Positions 9,482 through 18,586 of a stretch of DNA of 64,000 nt are shown here, piece by piece. This stretch comes from Marinobacter mobilis (lineage in GTDB: Bacteria > Pseudomonadota > Gammaproteobacteria > Pseudomonadales > Oleiphilaceae): positions 124,001 through 188,000 of the forward strand of contig NZ_FNNE01000003.1 in NCBI RefSeq assembly GCF_900106945.1. Reading direction: 5' to 3'. Numbering within the stretch: position 1 is the stretch's first letter; each line of letters opens with the position of its first letter. The notes under the pieces were generated by a model. That model saw only the letters and a program-made list of their open reading frames with translations, was not told the origin of the DNA and ran no database searches. The position numbers and the translations under genes are program-made.

Positions 9482-9523
9482 AGTATGGAGAAACCGTGAC
9501 GGCTTTGCAATGACTCAGGTCAA
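9482..9523 (-). promoter_or_regulatory. candidate ANR/FNR-activated ccoN promoter
   Basis: On the minus strand the sequence TTGAC-CTGA-GTCAT (9510-9523) matches the FNR/ANR consensus TTGAT-N4-ATCAA at 7 of 10 positions and keeps the TGA-N6-TCA core. Downstream, CATACT (9482-9487) is a plausible -10 box. The predicted start near 9476 puts the box centre about 40 bp upstream, the usual position for a class II FNR promoter, with a leader of about 36 bases to the ccoN ATG. Confidence 0.65.
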
Positions 9524-9668
9524 CTCCAGACCGGCAGTCAAAGTCCCTCAAATCAGTCACATGGCCTTGACTCCGGGGGAAACATCCGGCGTGGCCATGT
9601 TATGCTTTTGCGCCCAGTTATGGGGGTTTTTTATTGGTGTCAATATGATAGTCGCATTTGGAGGTTAG

Positions 9669-10331
9669 GTGAACTCTACTGACGGATATATAGACAAAGC
9701 AGGAAGTAGCGACTTTGGTGCGGTGCTGATCCTGGCCCATGGTGCCGGTGCGCCCATGGACTCACCGTTCATGGAGCTGTTGGCGCGGCAACTGGCAGTG
9801 CAGGGAGTCACGGTTGTTCGTTTCGAGTTTCCTTATATGCAGAAGCGTCGGGAAGATGGTCGAAAGCGTCCACCGGACCGGGCCGAGAAACTGTTGGCTG
9901 CCTTTGTAAATACTGTTGAGCGGGTCAGCGCAACGCTGTCGCCGGATCAGGCCCTGTATCTTGGTGGTAAGTCCATGGGCGGGCGAATGGCCAGCCTGCT
10001 CGCGGCCGATACCCATTTGAAGGGGGTGTTTCGTGGGGTCGTGTGCTTTGGCTATCCGTTTCATCCGCCGGGCAAACTCGATAAGTGGCGTCTTGGGCAT
10101 TTTGACGACCTATGGTGCCCTGTCAAAATCCAGCAGGGCACCCGTGATCCCTTTGGGAAGCTGGATGAGGTAGCTGCGCAGTCGATGCCCGGTAGGGTTT
10201 CCATTGACTGGTTGGAAGGAGGTAATCATGACTTTCTGCCTCCGAAAAAACTGGACCATACCCAGGACATGCTGATCGGGCAGGCTGCGTTGAATGCTGC
10301 GACCTTTATGAAGACGCTAAACCAGGGCTGA
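9669..10331 (+). CDS. alpha/beta hydrolase, KANL3/Tex30-like family
   Basis: A 220-residue cytosolic hydrolase. It has the oxyanion region LAHGAGAPMDSPFM, the nucleophile elbow GGKSMGGRM (Ser102), the acid loop QGTRDPFG and the catalytic His in GGNHDF. These fit the KANL3/Tex30 (dienelactone-hydrolase-like) group. The substrate is unknown. It starts at GTG with a GGAGG ribosome site 4 bases upstream. It is divergent from ccoN, and its last 15 bp overlap the convergent diguanylate cyclase gene. Confidence 0.85.
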   Translation: MNSTDGYIDKAGSSDFGAVLILAHGAGAPMDSPFMELLARQLAVQGVTVVRFEFPYMQKRREDGRKRPPDRAEKLLAAFVNTVERVSATLSPDQALYLGGKSMGGRMASLLAADTHLKGVFRGVVCFGYPFHPPGKLDKWRLGHFDDLWCPVKIQQGTRDPFGKLDEVAAQSMPGRVSIDWLEGGNHDFLPPKKLDHTQDMLIGQAALNAATFMKTLNQG

Positions 10332-12188
10332 TCGGGCGTCGGTCAACCGGACGGCAGCCGGATCGATCTCGGTTCGGTCGCGACCACCTTCCTTGGCCCG
10401 ATAGAGAGCCTGGTCGGCCCGCTCAAAGGTTGCCGCGATGGTGTCGCCCGGGCTCAGGATGGCAATGCCGGCACTCATCGTCACTTGATGTCGGCTGCCA
10501 TCCGGTGCCGTTACCGGAGAGCTGCGGATGTCGTCCAGTACCGCGTCGCTAACCCGCTGAGCCCCTGAGGCGTCTGTTTCCGGCAGAATCAGTGCAAACT
10601 CCTCGCCACCGTAACGGACGGCGACATCTCTCGGCCGGCAGATGTTACGTTCGAGCACCTGCGCGATCGCCTTCAGGCAGGTGTCGCCAAAACCGTGCCC
10701 AAAGCGGTCATTGATCGTCTTGAAATGGTCAGCGTCAACGAGAACAAAAGCGACCGGTTGTCCGGTGCGGTGCGCTTCCCGAGCCAGTTCGATCAGGCGA
10801 TTGTCCATGTAACGGCGATTGTACAGTCCGGTGAGTTCATCCCGGGTGCTGAGCGCCTCGAGTTGGCGGTTTGCGTTCTCAAGGTCATGCATGGCCGCTC
10901 GGAGCTGGGTGGTTCGCTCATTGACCTGTCGCTCCAGTTTCTGTTTGGCGCTGCACTCCACCTCGAGCAGTTTCAGGTTAAGTTCGCGCCAGCGTTGTAC
11001 CATGGCGTAATTCAGCAATACCACCTGGCTGCCGATGGCTCCCTGCATGACAATCTCGTGGGTGAGAAAGTCTGGGAGATAGCCGAAGGCTGCCAGGGCG
11101 TAGCTGATGGTGCCGAGGACCATGGTCGACCATGACAGGACGTACCACCGGGCATGACTCAGGCCCTGACGCCAACGTGCAATGCCGATGAAGAACAGGT
11201 TGCAGATGACGATCAACGCTACCGGGGCGATGGTCTTGATGGCGGTGGTATAAGACAGGTAGGGCGCCAGAAACAGGAGGGTGACACCGGCCAGACTCTG
11301 TATGGTCAAAAGCCTGGAGGTGAACGTTTTCCTGTCCAGTACATCCAGAAACGAGCGGCCAAACAGGTTCATCGACAATGCGCACAGCGCCATGCTGATG
11401 GGAATGGCGGTGTTGGCGAGATCCGGGTTGTAGGGCCAGAGGTACTGGTAGGCGAAACCGCCCATGGCGAACAGGAACATGCCCAGTCCAGCCATATAGA
11501 ACGCATTATAGAAGTAGTAGGTGGTTCCAGAGCTGACAAACAACAGCAGATTGAAGATCGAAAAGATAAGCAGCGAACCGTAAAACAGGCCGTGGGTCAG
11601 GGTGAGTTTGTTGCTGGAACTCACCAGTTCATCCGGGGTGACCAGGGCAATGGGAAGATTCACGGCGCCACTGCTGTGGAGGCGAATGGATACCTGTGCG
11701 GTTTCCCCTTCTCTCAGGGATACCGGCAGCAGGTAATAGCGGTAATCCACCCCTCGACTGAAAAACGGCATGCGATCACCGGTTGTGATCACGCGGTGGT
11801 CCGACGGTGCATCAAGATGGAACTCCACATGATCCAGTGGTGCGTAGTCCAGTTTCAGGTACCAGAAGCCCGGTGTTGTGGCGCCGTTATGGATATCGAT
11901 GCGAAGCCAGTAGTAGTCCTCGGACTGCGGGAAGGCCAGATCCTCACCTTGCGCTGATCGCCAGCTCAGGGTGTCAGGAAGCTCCCCCGTCGATAGGGTT
12001 TTCCAGTGGGGTGAGGTTTTCGGTATGGCTATATAGCAGGTAAAATCCAGCAATCTGGCCCGCTCGTCAGCCACTGACGCATCGATTTCCGGGCAAAGCT
12101 GCTGAGCCCTTGAGGGTTCCGCGTAGGTGCTGGAAGTACCGAGCAGCAGGGCGGTGAGTAGCAGGAAATACCTGACCATTGAGTGCAT
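10317..12188 (-). CDS. membrane diguanylate cyclase with 7TMR-DISM sensor
   Basis: A 623-residue protein. Order: signal peptide (about 1-23), extracytoplasmic 7TMR-DISMED2-like beta-sandwich (about 40-180), seven-helix DISM membrane domain (about 195-400), coiled coil (about 405-445), and GGDEF domain (about 447-610). The active site is GGEEF at 527-531, so cyclase activity is expected. The inhibitory RxxD site (RPRD, 518-521) is intact, five residues before the active site, so product inhibition is expected. It makes c-di-GMP from GTP in response to an unknown periplasmic, perhaps carbohydrate-like, signal. A PilZ receptor is encoded at 44877-45449. Confidence 0.93.
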   Translation of the reverse strand: MHSMVRYFLLLTALLLGTSSTYAEPSRAQQLCPEIDASVADERARLLDFTCYIAIPKTSPHWKTLSTGELPDTLSWRSAQGEDLAFPQSEDYYWLRIDIHNGATTPGFWYLKLDYAPLDHVEFHLDAPSDHRVITTGDRMPFFSRGVDYRYYLLPVSLREGETAQVSIRLHSSGAVNLPIALVTPDELVSSSNKLTLTHGLFYGSLLIFSIFNLLLFVSSGTTYYFYNAFYMAGLGMFLFAMGGFAYQYLWPYNPDLANTAIPISMALCALSMNLFGRSFLDVLDRKTFTSRLLTIQSLAGVTLLFLAPYLSYTTAIKTIAPVALIVICNLFFIGIARWRQGLSHARWYVLSWSTMVLGTISYALAAFGYLPDFLTHEIVMQGAIGSQVVLLNYAMVQRWRELNLKLLEVECSAKQKLERQVNERTTQLRAAMHDLENANRQLEALSTRDELTGLYNRRYMDNRLIELAREAHRTGQPVAFVLVDADHFKTINDRFGHGFGDTCLKAIAQVLERNICRPRDVAVRYGGEEFALILPETDASGAQRVSDAVLDDIRSSPVTAPDGSRHQVTMSAGIAILSPGDTIAATFERADQALYRAKEGGRDRTEIDPAAVRLTDARSALV

Positions 12189-12284
12189 CCGTATTCAGCC
12201 AGCGGGCGAAAAGCCGGTAGTGTAGCAAGAGGATGCACAGCAATGATGTTAAACAGTTTGGAATTACAACAAGCCTCTGGCCTG

Positions 12285-12569
12285 TCAGCACTGCTCCAGG
12301 ATTGTGATTTTTTCGTCGCGATCCATCATTGGCAGGATGGCGCTCATCAACTCCTTACGGGTGTCTGAATGAAACCAGCGGTCCCATTCGGCAGCCGAGC
12401 GCCAGTTGGACAGAGTGAGCCGGTGATTGGGATCTGCGGCGTCGTACAGGGTTTCACCAGAAATGAAGCCGGGGGCACTGACGGCTTGCTGCAGAACGCT
12501 GCGAGAGTGTTCTTCATACGCTGACTCAAGGGTCTCGGCGATATGACGTTCGATCAGGACTCGAATCAT
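12285..12569 (-). CDS. antibiotic biosynthesis monooxygenase (ABM) domain protein
   Basis: A 94-residue single-domain protein with the ferredoxin-like dimeric ABM fold pattern: MIRVLIERHI, then PGFISGETLYDAADPNHRL, then LSNWRSAAEWDRWFHS. Such proteins act as small monooxygenases, heme-degrading enzymes or stress proteins; no catalytic assignment can be made from the sequence. It is divergently oriented from tusA and shares the repeat-containing region between them. Confidence 0.75.
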   Translation of the reverse strand: MIRVLIERHIAETLESAYEEHSRSVLQQAVSAPGFISGETLYDAADPNHRLTLSNWRSAAEWDRWFHSDTRKELMSAILPMMDRDEKITILEQC

Positions 12570-12645
12570 GGCAATCTCCGGGTTGGCAATGAATGTTGGA
12601 CGTTACCCGGGCATAATTTCCCGGCTGCTTTTTTAGCTGGTTATA

Positions 12646-12689
12646 CACTATAAATTAGCACGACAGTGTGAAATTTCACTATAAATTAG
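12646..12689. repeat. direct repeats and palindrome upstream of tusA
   Basis: The 13-mer CACTATAAATTAG occurs exactly twice (12646-12658 and 12677-12689), 31 bp apart. Between them, overlapping the start of the second copy, is a perfect 12-bp palindrome GTGAAATTTCAC (12668-12679). Each direct repeat contains a TATAAA that could be a -10 box for tusA. The pattern fits an operator/promoter region shared by tusA and the divergent ABM gene, but the regulator is unknown. Confidence 0.5.
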
Positions 12690-12698
12690 GGGGTTGAG

Positions 12699-12938
12699 TT
12701 GAATATTCCTGAGCACCAGGCAGAACTGGACGCGCGCGGGCTGTTTTGTCCGGAACCGGTGATGATGCTTCACAACCGGATTCTGGAGGTGCCGGAGGGC
12801 GGCATTCTGAAGGTCATGGCGACGGATCCCTCCACGACAAGGGATATTCCGCGTTTCTGTCAGTTCTTGAACCACGAGCTGGTAGCAACTGAGCAGAGTG
12901 ACCAGGACTTCGTCTATTACATTCGTCGTGGGGCCTGA
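12699..12938 (+). CDS. tusA: sulfurtransferase TusA
   Basis: A 79-residue protein with the catalytic CPEP motif (Cys17) in [11 protein letters not shown] and the TusA-typical [16 protein letters not shown] segment. TusA carries persulfide sulfur from cysteine desulfurase to tRNA 2-thiouridine synthesis (ending at MnmA, encoded at 31097-32230) and to other sulfur pathways. The start is TTG, preceded by a GGGGG-type ribosome site about 5 bases away; no ATG in this frame precedes the motif. Alignment length to known TusA supports this start. Confidence 0.93.
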   Translation: MNIPEHQAELDARGLFCPEPVMMLHNRILEVPEGGILKVMATDPSTTRDIPRFCQFLNHELVATEQSDQDFVYYIRRGA

Positions 12939-12975
12939 CCGCGGCAGTTTGAATCGACAGGTGGTGGCGCTGACA

Positions 12976-14892
12976 TCAGCGTCGTTCCAGTTTGGCTATG
13001 TGGTTGAGAAACTGTTCCTGATCCATCTCACCCAGAACGCGAAGGTTCTCTGCCTCACGGCCATTGGCCTGGTAGAACAGGATGGCCGGCGGGCCAAATA
13101 AGCCGAGGCGATTCAGCAACGCCTGCTGTTCAGGCGTGTTGTCAGTCACATCGAATTGTAGCCATTGGTGGTTTGAGAGGGCTGACTTGACCTCAGTCGT
13201 ATCGAAAACCTGCCGTTCCATAACTTTGCAGGAAATGCACCAGTCGGCGTAAAAGTCCAGCATGACAGGGGTGCGGCTGTCAGCCGCCCGTTGTAATGCA
13301 CGCTCCAGTTCCGCAGGTGAGTTCAGCCTCAGGAAATCGTCATGCTCCGTGCGAGGGGCTTCCATCGCCTGCACTGCGGCAGTCTGAGGGATAAACGCCG
13401 ACAACGGTTTCAGCGGATCGTGGGCGCCGCTAAGTGCGCCAGCGAGTAGGGCGATACCGTAGGCAAACAGTACCAGACCAAGGCCTTTCCAGGTTCGCTC
13501 CCAGCCTGCGCGGGCCTTGTCAAAGGCGCCCAGTTGAACGCCAGTGACGGTGGCAAGAAGTCCCCACAAGGTCAGGGTTGCCCAAGAAGGAATCAGGCGC
13601 TCGACCAGCCATACGGCAACGGCCAGCAGCATGACGCCGTAGAAGGATTTGACCACGTTCATCCAGGGGCCGGTTGCCGGCAACAGGCGACGGCCGCCAA
13701 CGGCGACCAGTATCAGCGGAATGCCCATGCCTATGCCCAGGGAAAACAGGGCGATTCCGCCAAGGGCGGCATCCTGGGTCGTGCTGATATATAAAAGGCT
13801 GCCAGCGAGAGGAGCGGAAACGCACGGTGATACCACCAGAGACGACAGTGCACCAATCGCAAAGATACTGGCAACCCGGCTGCCGGTTAATTGGTGGCTG
13901 GCATGATTGAGTCGGTCACGGAGAAATCGTGGCAGTTGCAGATCGTAGACGTTAAACATGGAGAGCGAAAACGCCACAAACATCGCAGCAAAGGTGCCGA
14001 GTACCCAAGGTGATTGCAGTTGTGCCTGCAAATTGAAACTGGCCCCGAGAAGCCCTGTGATGACGCCTGCGGCAGCGTAGGTCAGCGCCATGCCGATGAC
14101 ATAACTGGACGAAAGCAGCAGGGCGTGAGCATGGGTCTGAGTGTTCCGGCTGGAGACCAGCGCGGAGATAATGGGCACCATGGGGAGTACGCACGGCGTA
14201 AAGGTCAGGCCAAGTCCCAGCAGGAGGAAGATGGCTGCGATGGTGGCGGTGGAACTGCTGGCCAGGAAGCTCGCCAGCCCAGTCGCGCTTTCGGTATCAA
14301 TTGTATCCTCGGGTCCATCGGTTCCGGTGGGCGACAGATTACCGGCCTGGCTGGCAGCAGTACCTGGGTAGAACAGCACATCCCGGGTTTGTGGCGGATA
14401 GCAGAGGCCGGCATCCGCGCACCCCTGATAGCTGACCTGCAGGTTGGCTTCGACCGTATTTGCCGGAAGGATTACCGGCACGGTTGCTGTCACTGCCTGA
14501 TGGAATACGGTGACCGGACCGAAGTAGGGGTCGTCCTTGTTTTCTCCGGGCAGAGAAAATTCCGGGGTGGCCAGGGTTACGCCCTCGTCGAGGGCGGTGA
14601 CGGTAATCCGATCCTGATACAGGTAATGGCCGGGGGTGACGTTCCAGGTCAGGATCAGTCGGTCGCCGTCGCTGGAAAAGGAGAAGGGCAGTGCTTCATC
14701 GACGGGAAGAAATTCGCTGCTGCTGGTACTGCTGAACAGTCCGGAGCCGGTGCCACCAAGTGCCAGGGCGCTGGCTGGCACCAAAGAGCATGCCGTGAGC
14801 AACAGCGCACAGAGCCAGCCTGTGGGCCGGTTGCGGGGGGCATGACAGTAACGATTAAAACTTGTTTCGGGCTGGACGCTCACTAAGGCCAT
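12976..14892 (-). CDS. dsbD: thiol:disulfide interchange protein DsbD
   Basis: About 638 residues from the ATG chosen here; an upstream in-frame TTG at 14925 adds 11 residues without support. Order: signal peptide; periplasmic N-domain with the redox pair in CADAGLCYPP; membrane domain with the cysteine motifs TPCVLPM and SPCVSAPL; C-terminal thioredoxin-like domain with WCISCK. DsbD moves electrons from cytoplasmic thioredoxin to periplasmic DsbC and c-type cytochrome maturation factors, so it fits with the cytochromes encoded in this window. It is convergent with tusA. Confidence 0.96.
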   Translation of the reverse strand: MALVSVQPETSFNRYCHAPRNRPTGWLCALLLTACSLVPASALALGGTGSGLFSSTSSSEFLPVDEALPFSFSSDGDRLILTWNVTPGHYLYQDRITVTALDEGVTLATPEFSLPGENKDDPYFGPVTVFHQAVTATVPVILPANTVEANLQVSYQGCADAGLCYPPQTRDVLFYPGTAASQAGNLSPTGTDGPEDTIDTESATGLASFLASSSTATIAAIFLLLGLGLTFTPCVLPMVPIISALVSSRNTQTHAHALLLSSSYVIGMALTYAAAGVITGLLGASFNLQAQLQSPWVLGTFAAMFVAFSLSMFNVYDLQLPRFLRDRLNHASHQLTGSRVASIFAIGALSSLVVSPCVSAPLAGSLLYISTTQDAALGGIALFSLGIGMGIPLILVAVGGRRLLPATGPWMNVVKSFYGVMLLAVAVWLVERLIPSWATLTLWGLLATVTGVQLGAFDKARAGWERTWKGLGLVLFAYGIALLAGALSGAHDPLKPLSAFIPQTAAVQAMEAPRTEHDDFLRLNSPAELERALQRAADSRTPVMLDFYADWCISCKVMERQVFDTTEVKSALSNHQWLQFDVTDNTPEQQALLNRLGLFGPPAILFYQANGREAENLRVLGEMDQEQFLNHIAKLERR

Positions 14893-15031
14893 AAACGGAA
14901 CTGCTTCTCTTGAAATTTGGGGCAATGTCGGGATTATACCGACTCTGCCAGAAAGTCATCGAATGGACTCCGCGCGCGCGGATAAGTTCCCACTGGTATT
15001 GAATTCATTAAACACGCACAATAGCGGACGC

Positions 15032-15589
15032 ATGAAACACCATCCAAACGATCTTATCATGCTGTTTAACGACCTGTTCCGGGAAAGCTTCCGGACGATC
15101 CTGGTCCGCGGCACTGATGAACCCGAATATCTGCCCGAAGTTGAAGGTGGCGGGCCTGCGAAGGTCATTTTTGCTCATGGTTATTATGCCAGTGCCCTGC
15201 ATGAAATTAGCCACTGGTGCATAGCTGGTGACTATCGGCGCACGTTGGTGGACTATGGTTACTGGTACTGTCCGGATGGCAGAACTGCGGAACAACAGCA
15301 GTGTTTTGAACAGGTAGAGGTCAAGCCACAGGCATTGGAATGGCTGTTTTCGGTTGCGGCCGGATTCCGCTTTCATATCAGCGTGGATAATCTCAATGGT
15401 GGTGGCGCCGTTGACGGCGCTGGCTTCAAACGCAGGGTGCGGGAGCAGGCTGATCGCTATCTGACTAATGGGATGCCGGGGAGGGCAGAGGCCTTTTTTC
15501 GGACCCTGATGCACTTTTATGGCATGGCCGACCGGTTTTCCTCAGCGTGGCAAGCTGAATTTCCAGACACGGCGCCCGTACACTCATGA
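15032..15589 (+). CDS. epmC: elongation factor P hydroxylase (EpmC/YfcM family)
   Basis: A 185-residue protein closely matching E. coli YfcM in pattern: FAHGYYASALHEISHWCIAG with the metal-binding HEISH at 57-61, GYWYCPDGR, and EVKPQALEWLF. EpmC hydroxylates the lysylated lysine of EF-P after EpmA/EpmB action. I chose the ATG at 15032 because MKHHPND aligns with the E. coli N-terminus; an in-frame ATG at 14963 would add 23 residues. The partner genes epmA, epmB and efp are not in the window. Confidence 0.92.
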   Translation: MKHHPNDLIMLFNDLFRESFRTILVRGTDEPEYLPEVEGGGPAKVIFAHGYYASALHEISHWCIAGDYRRTLVDYGYWYCPDGRTAEQQQCFEQVEVKPQALEWLFSVAAGFRFHISVDNLNGGGAVDGAGFKRRVREQADRYLTNGMPGRAEAFFRTLMHFYGMADRFSSAWQAEFPDTAPVHS

Positions 15590-15611
15590 CCGCAAGGTAT
15601 CCTGACTGAAT

Positions 15612-16952
15612 ATGACAACCTCCAACCCGCAGACTGCATCCACCACGGATGCTCCTGAAGAACAGCAAACACTAACTCCCGAGTCTCCAGCCAGCGGCAG
15701 CAGCGTCCGTTTTTCCGATCTCCACCTGGATTCCCGGCTGCTCAATGCGATTACCGAAATCGGATTCACGCATTGTACGCCAATCCAGGCCGAAACATTG
15801 CCGTTCACCCTGGCGTGCGAGGACCTGATTGGTCAGGCTCAGACGGGCACCGGCAAGACGGCTGCCTTTTTGATTACAGCGATTCAGACGCTGCTGGAAA
15901 CTCCGATTCCCGAATCAGAGCGCTTTGCTTCCGAGCCGAGAGTTCTGGCACTGGCGCCGACCCGCGAACTGGCTATGCAGATTGCCAAGGATGCGGAGAA
16001 GCTTTGCGGCTACACCGGTCACAATGTAGTGACGGTTGTTGGCGGCATGAACTATGACAAGCAGCGGGATCAACTCCAGAACGAGATTGTGGATATCCTC
16101 GTTGCCACACCGGGTCGTCTGATTGATTTCCTGGGCTCTCAGGACGTTTTTCTTGATCAGCTCGACATACTGATTCTGGACGAAGCCGACCGCATGCTGG
16201 ACATGGGCTTCATTCCCGACGTCAAGCGGATCATTCGCAAGTGTACGCCGAAGGAAGAGCGTCAGACCCTGTTGTTCAGTGCTACCTTTAACCAGGATGT
16301 ACTCAACCTGGCGTCCATGTGGACCCGCAACGCCGAGTTTGTCGAAATCGAGCCGGAACAGAAAACGGCGGAGCGAGTTCAGCAGACCGTCTATCTGGTC
16401 AGCGAAGACGACAAGCTGACGGTGCTGGTGAACTATCTGAAGCGTCCGGGGGTGGACAAGGCCATTGTGTTCGCCAACCGCCGTGACCAGTGTCGCGATC
16501 TTGAGGAGAACCTGCGCAACCAGGGCGTTCAGGTCGCGATGATGTCAGGGGAAATAGCGCAGAACAAGCGCCTGAAGACGCTGGATCAGTTCAAGCGTGG
16601 TGCCATCCAGGTGTTGGTGGCAACCGACGTTGCGGGTCGCGGTATACACGTCGATGGGGTGACCCACGTGTTCAACTACAACCTTCCCGATAACGCCGAA
16701 GACTACGTTCACCGTATCGGACGTACCGGGCGGGCTGGTCAGCATGGCGTATCCGTCAGTCTGGCCGGTGAGGATGATTCCTTCTCCTTGCCCGCTATTG
16801 AGTCCTATATCAGCCAGAAGCTGACGTCGACGGTTCCGGAAGAAGATTTGATGGAAGCACTGGCCAAGCCGGCAATCAAACGGCGGCGCAGCAGTGGCGG
16901 CGGTGGCCGGAGGCCATCGGGTAACCGTGGGCCGCGGCCTAGAAGATCCTGA
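15612..16952 (+). CDS. rhlB: DEAD-box ATP-dependent RNA helicase RhlB
   Basis: A 446-residue helicase with a Ser/Thr/Pro-rich N-terminal extension (about 35 residues), Q-motif (FTHCTPIQAETLP), Walker A AQTGTGKT, DEAD, SAT, and motif VI HRIGRTGRAG. The C-terminal tail is Arg/Gly/Ser-rich, typical for RNA binding. RhlB works with RNase E in the degradosome and unwinds structured RNA. Other DEAD-box paralogues are possible, but length and tail match RhlB of pseudomonads. It lies 22 bp after epmC and 24 bp before pdxB. Confidence 0.88.
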   Translation: MTTSNPQTASTTDAPEEQQTLTPESPASGSSVRFSDLHLDSRLLNAITEIGFTHCTPIQAETLPFTLACEDLIGQAQTGTGKTAAFLITAIQTLLETPIPESERFASEPRVLALAPTRELAMQIAKDAEKLCGYTGHNVVTVVGGMNYDKQRDQLQNEIVDILVATPGRLIDFLGSQDVFLDQLDILILDEADRMLDMGFIPDVKRIIRKCTPKEERQTLLFSATFNQDVLNLASMWTRNAEFVEIEPEQKTAERVQQTVYLVSEDDKLTVLVNYLKRPGVDKAIVFANRRDQCRDLEENLRNQGVQVAMMSGEIAQNKRLKTLDQFKRGAIQVLVATDVAGRGIHVDGVTHVFNYNLPDNAEDYVHRIGRTGRAGQHGVSVSLAGEDDSFSLPAIESYISQKLTSTVPEEDLMEALAKPAIKRRRSSGGGGRRPSGNRGPRPRRS

Positions 16953-16976
16953 GCGAGCATTTAAGGGAAGACCAGC

Positions 16977-18125
16977 ATGTTGATCGTAGCTGACGAGAAC
17001 ATTCCGTTAGTGGATTCCTTCTTTGGTGATTTTGGTCACATCCGAAGGGTGTCTGGTCGCCTGATGTCGCCCGAGGATGTCGCAGATGCGGACATCCTCC
17101 TGGTTCGTTCCGTCACCCGTGTTGATGCAAGCTTGCTTGAGGGCAGTCGCGTCAGGTTCGTTGGTACCGCGACCATCGGTACTGATCACATTGACCAGGA
17201 CTGGCTGCAAGCCAATGACATCGCTTTTTGTGCTGCTCCGGGCTGTAATGCCAACAGTGTGGTGGAGTATGTGCTCAGCGTTCTTGCTTTGCATGCGGAA
17301 CGCCGGGGACTCAATGACTGGACCGAGCTGTCCGTGGGTATCGTTGGTGTTGGTAATGTCGGAGGTGAGCTGGCCAGCAAGCTGGAGCGCCTTGGCTTTA
17401 CCATCAGGTTGTGCGACCCCCCAAGGGCAGAGCAGGAGCCGGATGGCGAATTTGTCGGGCTCGATGAGGCGCTTGCCTGTGACGTGGTCACTCTGCATAC
17501 GCCACTGACGAAGTCGGGCGCGCATGGTACCTATCATTTACTTGACGCTGATCGGCTGAGAACGCTCAATGGCTCCCAGCTCCTGATCAATACCGGCCGG
17601 GGAGAAGTGGTTGATAACCCGGCACTGCTGGATTGTCTTGGTCAGCCCGACGCACCGACGGTGGTTCTTGATGTTTGGGAGAATGAGCCCTCCATCATGC
17701 CCGAGCTTGTCGAGAACGTGTGGCTGGCTACTCCGCACATCGCAGGTTACAGCCTGGAGGGCAAGTTTCAGGGCACGGAAATGATCTATCAGGCAGTTTG
17801 TCAGTATCTGGGCTTTCCAGTGCGTAAGCAGGCTGGTCAGTTTCTCCCCGAACCTGCATTGAGCAAGCTGTCGTTTACCGGCTCAGCCAAGGATGAGGCG
17901 GCAGCATTCATGGCGATGCGTTGCTGCTACGACCCGCGTCGTGACGATGCTAATCTGCGTCTGGTGATGGCCGGCAGTCAGGACGAACGGGGGCCAGCCT
18001 TCGATCGTTTGCGAAAAGAGTATCCCGTAAGGCGGGAGTTCAGTAGCGCCAAGGTACAACTCAAAGGCGCCAGCAAAGTCTTGCGGGACACCTTCAAGGC
18101 ACTTGGATTCAAACTGAAGATTTAG
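16977..18125 (+). CDS. pdxB: 4-phosphoerythronate dehydrogenase (pyridoxal phosphate synthesis)
   Basis: A 382-residue D-2-hydroxyacid dehydrogenase. It begins MLIVADENIPLVDSFF (typical PdxB), has the NAD-binding GVGNVG at about 122-127, the Arg region LINTGRGEVVDN, and the His region WLATPHIAGYS. The extra C-terminal domain (from about residue 290) is the PdxB dimerisation domain. It oxidises 4-phosphoerythronate in the DXP-dependent vitamin B6 pathway. A ribosome site AAGGGA lies 10 bases upstream. Confidence 0.96.
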   Translation: MLIVADENIPLVDSFFGDFGHIRRVSGRLMSPEDVADADILLVRSVTRVDASLLEGSRVRFVGTATIGTDHIDQDWLQANDIAFCAAPGCNANSVVEYVLSVLALHAERRGLNDWTELSVGIVGVGNVGGELASKLERLGFTIRLCDPPRAEQEPDGEFVGLDEALACDVVTLHTPLTKSGAHGTYHLLDADRLRTLNGSQLLINTGRGEVVDNPALLDCLGQPDAPTVVLDVWENEPSIMPELVENVWLATPHIAGYSLEGKFQGTEMIYQAVCQYLGFPVRKQAGQFLPEPALSKLSFTGSAKDEAAAFMAMRCCYDPRRDDANLRLVMAGSQDERGPAFDRLRKEYPVRREFSSAKVQLKGASKVLRDTFKALGFKLKI

Positions 18126-18135
18126 AGCGACGCCG

Positions 18136-18318
18136 TCAGGCCGATTTGCGGATGTTGGCGGAATGCTCAGGCTGGGTCTGGATAAGCGAATCCAGGGTCT
18201 GACGCACCATGGTGTCAGTGATGGGCACTTCGCGACCGTCCGATAAAACAATGGCTGCGCCGTTCATCCAGGGTTCTGCAGACTGCTTCTGTTGCATCAC
18301 GGTGTTGTCCTCTCTCAT
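18136..18318 (-). CDS. small PA1571-like conserved protein
   Basis: A 60-residue protein of unknown function. The core AAIVLSDGREVPITDTMVRQTLDSL resembles the small PA1571 family of pseudomonads (a beta-hairpin followed by a helix). An internal ATG seven codons in (MQQKQ) is an alternative start. It is convergent with pdxB, only 10 bp apart. No function is claimed. Confidence 0.65.
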   Translation of the reverse strand: MREDNTVMQQKQSAEPWMNGAAIVLSDGREVPITDTMVRQTLDSLIQTQPEHSANIRKSA

Positions 18319-18540
18319 TGTTGTTCCTCATCGAGTTCGGGGAGCGACTCATGCACTCCCGACGCACCATTCCTTCGGTACTTCCCAACACTACGCCCTG
18401 ATTATGTCGGAAATATGACCGGGCGAGTGTGAACCTATTGGCAGTATCTGTGGAGAAAAACACGACCGCTATCCGACAAAGGGTGTAGACCCGATAGACA
18501 TTATGGGTAGGGCTAGTGGCAGCTGCCATTGAGAGAGTGC

Positions 18541-18568
18541 CGTCAGGCCCCGGGAGGGAGGCCTGACG
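18541..18568. terminator. 9-bp GC hairpin after htpX, no U-tract
   Basis: CGTCAGGCC, 10 bases, GGCCTGACG: a perfect 9-bp stem 18 bp beyond the htpX stop codon. It is not followed by a T run on either strand. It probably marks the htpX mRNA 3' end as a protective structure or a factor-dependent stop. Confidence 0.45.
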
Positions 18569-18586
18569 ATCATGGCTGAGGTGTGC

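Noticed and set aside
12607..12637. A short stem CCGGG/CCCGG followed by TTTTTT upstream of tusA
   Set aside because: The stem is only 5 bp and the T run is four bases away, so it is too weak to call a terminator or attenuator.
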